Assembly (NCBI GenBank): GCA_024305745.1
Contig: JAHRBS010000008.1
Location: 558,001 to 622,000, forward strand
DNA from: Polyporus tsugae
Lineage: Eukaryota; Basidiomycota; Agaricomycetes; Polyporales; Polyporaceae
Length of the DNA: 64,000 nucleotides
Direction: 5' to 3'
A model generated the notes under the pieces. It was not told where the DNA came from, did not search any database, and saw only the letters and a list, made by a program, of their open reading frames with translations. Positions 60,885-64,000 of the stretch are shown here, piece by piece. The position numbers and the translations under genes were made by a program. The number at the start of each line of letters is the position of its first letter. Positions within the stretch are counted from its first letter, which is position 1.

Positions 60885-62226
60885 ATGGCGATCCTGCACG
60901 ACCTCCCTCCCGAGCTCCTCCACGCAATTTTCGCTTCGATGGAGTACGAGCGACCACACGCGAGTCTCATCGCCTGCTCCACCGTCTCCTGCCTGTGGCG
61001 GGACATCGCCCTCCCCTACCTCTTCTCCACCCTCAAAGCCCGTCGCCGCGAGTCCTTCGCGGACGTCATCTCCTTCCTATCCGCTCACCCTCATATCGCG
61101 GCGTGTGTGAAGCGGCTTTGGCTCCAGCGTAGCTCCTCGTTTGCCAAGCCGGAGGTCGACCACGACACCGTACACGCGCTTCTCGCGCGCCTCCCAGCCC
61201 TCATGAATCTCTCCTTCCACACCGTCAAGTTCGTGAGTCCGCGTCCCCAGGGGGACATCGTGCCCTCAGGCTCACCGCCCCCTTCTGAGTCCTCCGGAAT
61301 CCGAACCGTACCCCCTACGGATGCGGGCGTAACCCCCAAAGGCTCGGCCCACAACGGCCCATATGGTCTCCAGCTTGTCATCCTGTACAGCTGCACCGTC
61401 CCACACGACCCGACGGTCCTCTTCCGCATCCTCTCGCTGTGCGACATGGACACCCTCCGCGCGACGCTCAACGAGCTGCCAGGGACCGACAGTGCGCAAG
61501 TCGACCTCGCCGCGCTTCACCGCCCGCTGCGCGTGCGCTGGCTCCGGGTCGCGGTGCAGAAGCGTCCGGCTCGGACCGCCCAGCGTCCCCCGCCGCTCCT
61601 CGAGGCGTTGCGCAGGGCTCTCGAGCCGGGGTGCGTCCGCGCGGTCGACGTCGGGTGCGACAACTGGGACGAGGTCGAGAGCGCGGGGGCGCTACTGCGC
61701 GACGTCGGGCGCAACTTGACAACGCTGCGGCTCAGTATGTTCTGGGGGACGGGAGAAGGTCAGCCTGCCTTCCCTCGCGCTGGTTGGCGGATCGAGATGG
61801 AGACGCTGACATGCCATGAACGGATCGGCAGATATGGTCCCCGAGCGATGGAGATCCCTCAACCTGTCCTTGTGCACGAAGCTGGAGACGTTTGAGTTCT
61901 CTTTTCCGCCCTTTGACAGCATCCTCCCGGATCGCTTCGGCACTGCATGCGCGAACATCGTGAGGCTACTGCCTGCAGGCGTGCGGACGATTGTACTGCG
62001 ACTGCCGGAGTTGATACACGAAGCCAAGTCTGACTATCCCAGGACGCTTGGTTTGAGGGAGATCGAGGAGGCTGTGATGGAAGACAGACAAGGGAGGTTC
62101 TCAGAGCTCACGAGGGTGGTATTACACTTCGTGGACTACGGAGAGGACAAGTTCGAAGCTTGGGCTACCATCAGCAGCAGTGTCATGCCAAAACTGGAGA
62201 GGGAGGGACTTTTGCATGCGATGTGA
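60885..62226 (+). CDS. F-box protein, copy 2
   Basis: Paralogue of the gene at 57613-58939. Exons 60885-61758 and 61832-62226 total 1269 nt (422 aa); the 73-nt intron interrupts the same position (before DMVPERWRSLNL, against DMKRWAALNL in copy 1). F-box LHDLPPELLHAIFASM, then LIACSTVSCLWRDIALPYLF. Shared downstream blocks include HIAACVKRL, LFRILSLCDMD, LEPGCVRAVDV and AGALLRDVGRNLT, and the end GLLHAM matches copy 1's GLLHV. The region after VKF and the central linker differ most, as expected for adaptors diverging in target specificity. No break is seen, so both copies look functional. Confidence 0.88.
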
Positions 62227-62366
62227 GGCCGGTGACGACGATCGCGAAGTCGCGTCCCCTGCCAAACGCGATGTATTTATGAATGCTGCCATGTACTTCA
62301 GTGATCATGACCATAAACATATATCGCAACAATGGTTGCCACCTTACCTGCTAGCACTTCATCCCG

Positions 62367-62671
62367 ATGTCAACTCGTCAGCAAGACTGTCTTCGTCCGA
62401 AATGCATGTTCAGGAGGAACCACATGCACCCAACTGGTGAGCATCTGTACGCATCTTTCCCCAAGATTATCATCGAGGCATTGCGTCACATGTCACTAGA
62501 GCACGTACTGACGCAAACACCTTTGTCTACCCACTCGCAGGCTACGGGGCGAAGACCTGCTCGCGCATGATGCAGCCGCCTCAGCGGAACCCATGCATTA
62601 GGATAAAGGATAGCAAGTGTGCGGATTGCATCATCCGCGGCGACGGTCGAGGGGTCCTCGGGTGTTCCTAA
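62367..62671 (+). CDS. Possible small cysteine-rich protein (66 aa), weak
   Basis: Two exons, 62367-62436 and 62541-62671, can be joined by a GTGAGC...CGCAG intron (104 nt) to a 66-residue protein with seven cysteines (CLRPKC, KTCSRM, NPCIRI, SKCADC, LGCS). There is no signal peptide and no zinc-cluster spacing. No family recognised; chance cannot be excluded. Confidence 0.22.
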
Positions 62672-63384
62672 CGCGCCGGCGCGACACACCCTGCGCTCTG
62701 CCGACGTCCGTCCTTCCTTGTCCCCCATGGCCCTCACCCGCATGGGGTAACTTTCTGGATGAGAGGGGGAAACCACGGACGTGCGTCGAGGAACTCGTGG
62801 GAGGACTGCATCTATTGCAAAGTCGGAATCAGTATGCCGCCGAAAAGATGGTAGCGGGCACGGGGTAGGAATGCGCGGCATGTGAGTGAGAGATCCTTCA
62901 GCGACTCGGTACAGTACTGTCGCTGGCTTTGTCGATGACCACCTCGAATACCTCTATCGGAAAGAGGGATTGACGCGCCAATGGATGGAGAGGGAATCCT
63001 TCAATTGCAAGACACCTGACAGGATGTCGTCTTTTAGAGGCAGAGATAGCTGAGAAGGGGAAATAAAGGCAATGCATACCTCGGAATCCAACCATCAGGC
63101 CGTGCCACAGGCTTGTGGCATTGGCAGTACAGTGTTACCACCTATGCGAGGTTCTCCGGAATGATGGCGAAGGCTCAAGCTCACCGACCTTGGCTCAGCC
63201 ATGGCGTGCCATGAGGAGGAAATGTCCACGAAGTCGCAAGGGGCGGAGCGGCATGCTGTCTGAAAACGTCTATTGACTAGCACTAACGCACCATGCGCAG
63301 CGCGCAGAGATATACAATACTTGTTTTATACGTACAACATGGCTATCCGCATAATATCGAAAGCATGCACCCACCCGCTTATCA
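62672..63384. other. Intergenic stretch, no supported gene
   Basis: 3' flank of the TFIIE-alpha gene. The minus frame of 131 codons at 62486-62881 is antisense to the weak candidate and has no motif. Confidence 0.45.
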
Positions 63385-64000
63385 TCACGTCTGTGCGCTG
63401 AGCAATTCGTAGTACCCCGTATACTCCTCTGGCGTCATCTCTTCCTGGTGCTCTTCGGTTACCTGGGACAACGCCACAGGTTGCCCGTTGACTGCCAGTG
63501 ACAAGTCAGCCTCGTAACCGGAATACCAAACACACAGTGGCGTACCATAGACGATAGGGCCCTCTGCCGCAGCACCATCGGCGGCAACCTCCTCACCCCC
63601 GAACCCATTCACCATCACCGCCTCAGCCTCTGCGACCTCCATGACATAGTCTGTTCGCGGCAACTTCGGCGTGCTACCACCGGTCCCGACATCTTCTCGC
63701 GAGCGCGACCGTTTCCGGTACTCGTTGAGGGAGTCGAGGTACTCGAGGTTGGGCTTCACATCTTCCTCCTCGCCGAACTCGCTCAGGCCGGGTGTCGGCT
63801 GAGTCGACGGGTCGACGGACGCGGCCAGGGAAGCATAGTACTGATCGTAGTCTGCACGAGAGCTCAACATCGCCGCAGGCGAAACACGGAGCACAGAGTG
63901 ACTCACAATCAGCCTCATCAGTCTGCAGAACGACGGGCTTCGAGTCATCGCCGTTCACAGCCGGAGCGGCCTTCGGCGCACCCAAGCCCCTCAAGATCGC
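63385..64000 (-). CDS. TFA1: TFIIE alpha subunit, C-terminal part (5' end beyond window)
   Basis: General transcription factor that loads TFIIH onto RNA polymerase II. Exons seen on the minus strand: from the edge to 63907, 63851-63546 and 63491-63385; introns 55 and 54 nt (GTGAGT...GTGCAG, GTACGC...GGCAG). Visible sequence: LGAPKAAPAVNGDDSKPVVL, then YDQYYASLAASVDPS, an acidic stretch, DSLNEYRKRSRSR, and the family-typical end PIVYVNGQPVALSQVTEEHQ then MTPEEYTGYYELL. The zinc ribbon and winged helix that define TFIIE-alpha would lie upstream, outside the window. Identification therefore rests on the C-terminal signature, which I recall as conserved in basidiomycete homologues. Confidence 0.78.

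Overview
This 64 kb window is nuclear DNA of a filamentous basidiomycete, most likely an Agaricomycete. No single marker settles it. The genes are G+C-rich and densely interrupted by introns of about 50-75 nt with GTRNGT/YAG borders and CTRAC-type branch sites. The proteome is typically fungal: a TPS2-type trehalose enzyme, Zn2Cys6 factors, Mam33/p32, an MFSD5-type transporter, F-box proteins and BAS2-like secreted proteins. I assembled exon models by hand, joining frames across splice sites. In nearly every complete model the exon lengths sum to a multiple of three and give the family's expected order.

Layout, left to right. A C2H2 zinc-finger gene is cut by the left edge (-). Then come a very small Zn2Cys6 protein (-), the ER-junction protein Lunapark (+), an SPFH/band-7 protein (+), TPS2-like trehalose-6-phosphate phosphatase (+), a three-RRM Gbp2/Hrb1-like RNA-binding protein (-), a single-pass membrane protein (-), and an MFSD5-type transporter (-) divergent from SEC23 (+). 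A second tiny Zn2Cys6 gene (-) follows, then a frameshifted SDR pseudogene (-), mitochondrial p32/Mam33 (-) and a Pro-rich Zn2Cys6 factor (-). A gene-poor stretch of about 4 kb with a diverged tandem repeat precedes an auxin-efflux-carrier-family transporter (+), an orphan membrane protein (+) and a candidate eIF4E-binding protein (+). Next are two BAS2-like cysteine-rich secreted proteins in head-to-head inverted-repeat arms, a MICOS apolipoprotein-O-like subunit (+), two F-box paralogues (+) flanking a broken PLP-enzyme pseudogene, and the 3' part of a TFIIE-alpha gene (-) cut by the right edge.

Most of this is housekeeping: secretory pathway (SEC23, Lunapark), mitochondrial structure (p32, MICOS), transcription and RNA (TFIIE-alpha, Gbp2-like) and stress metabolism (trehalose). 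I see no operon-like system and no biosynthetic cluster. The accessory signals are the inverted duplication of secreted-protein genes with a change in domain number (47.9-54.1 kb), the F-box/pseudogene/F-box block (57.6-62.2 kb), the minimal Zn2Cys6 proteins sharing one exact intron position with a larger factor, and several introns of 350-513 nt in otherwise short-intron genes. Intergenic stretches are listed with what they hold.
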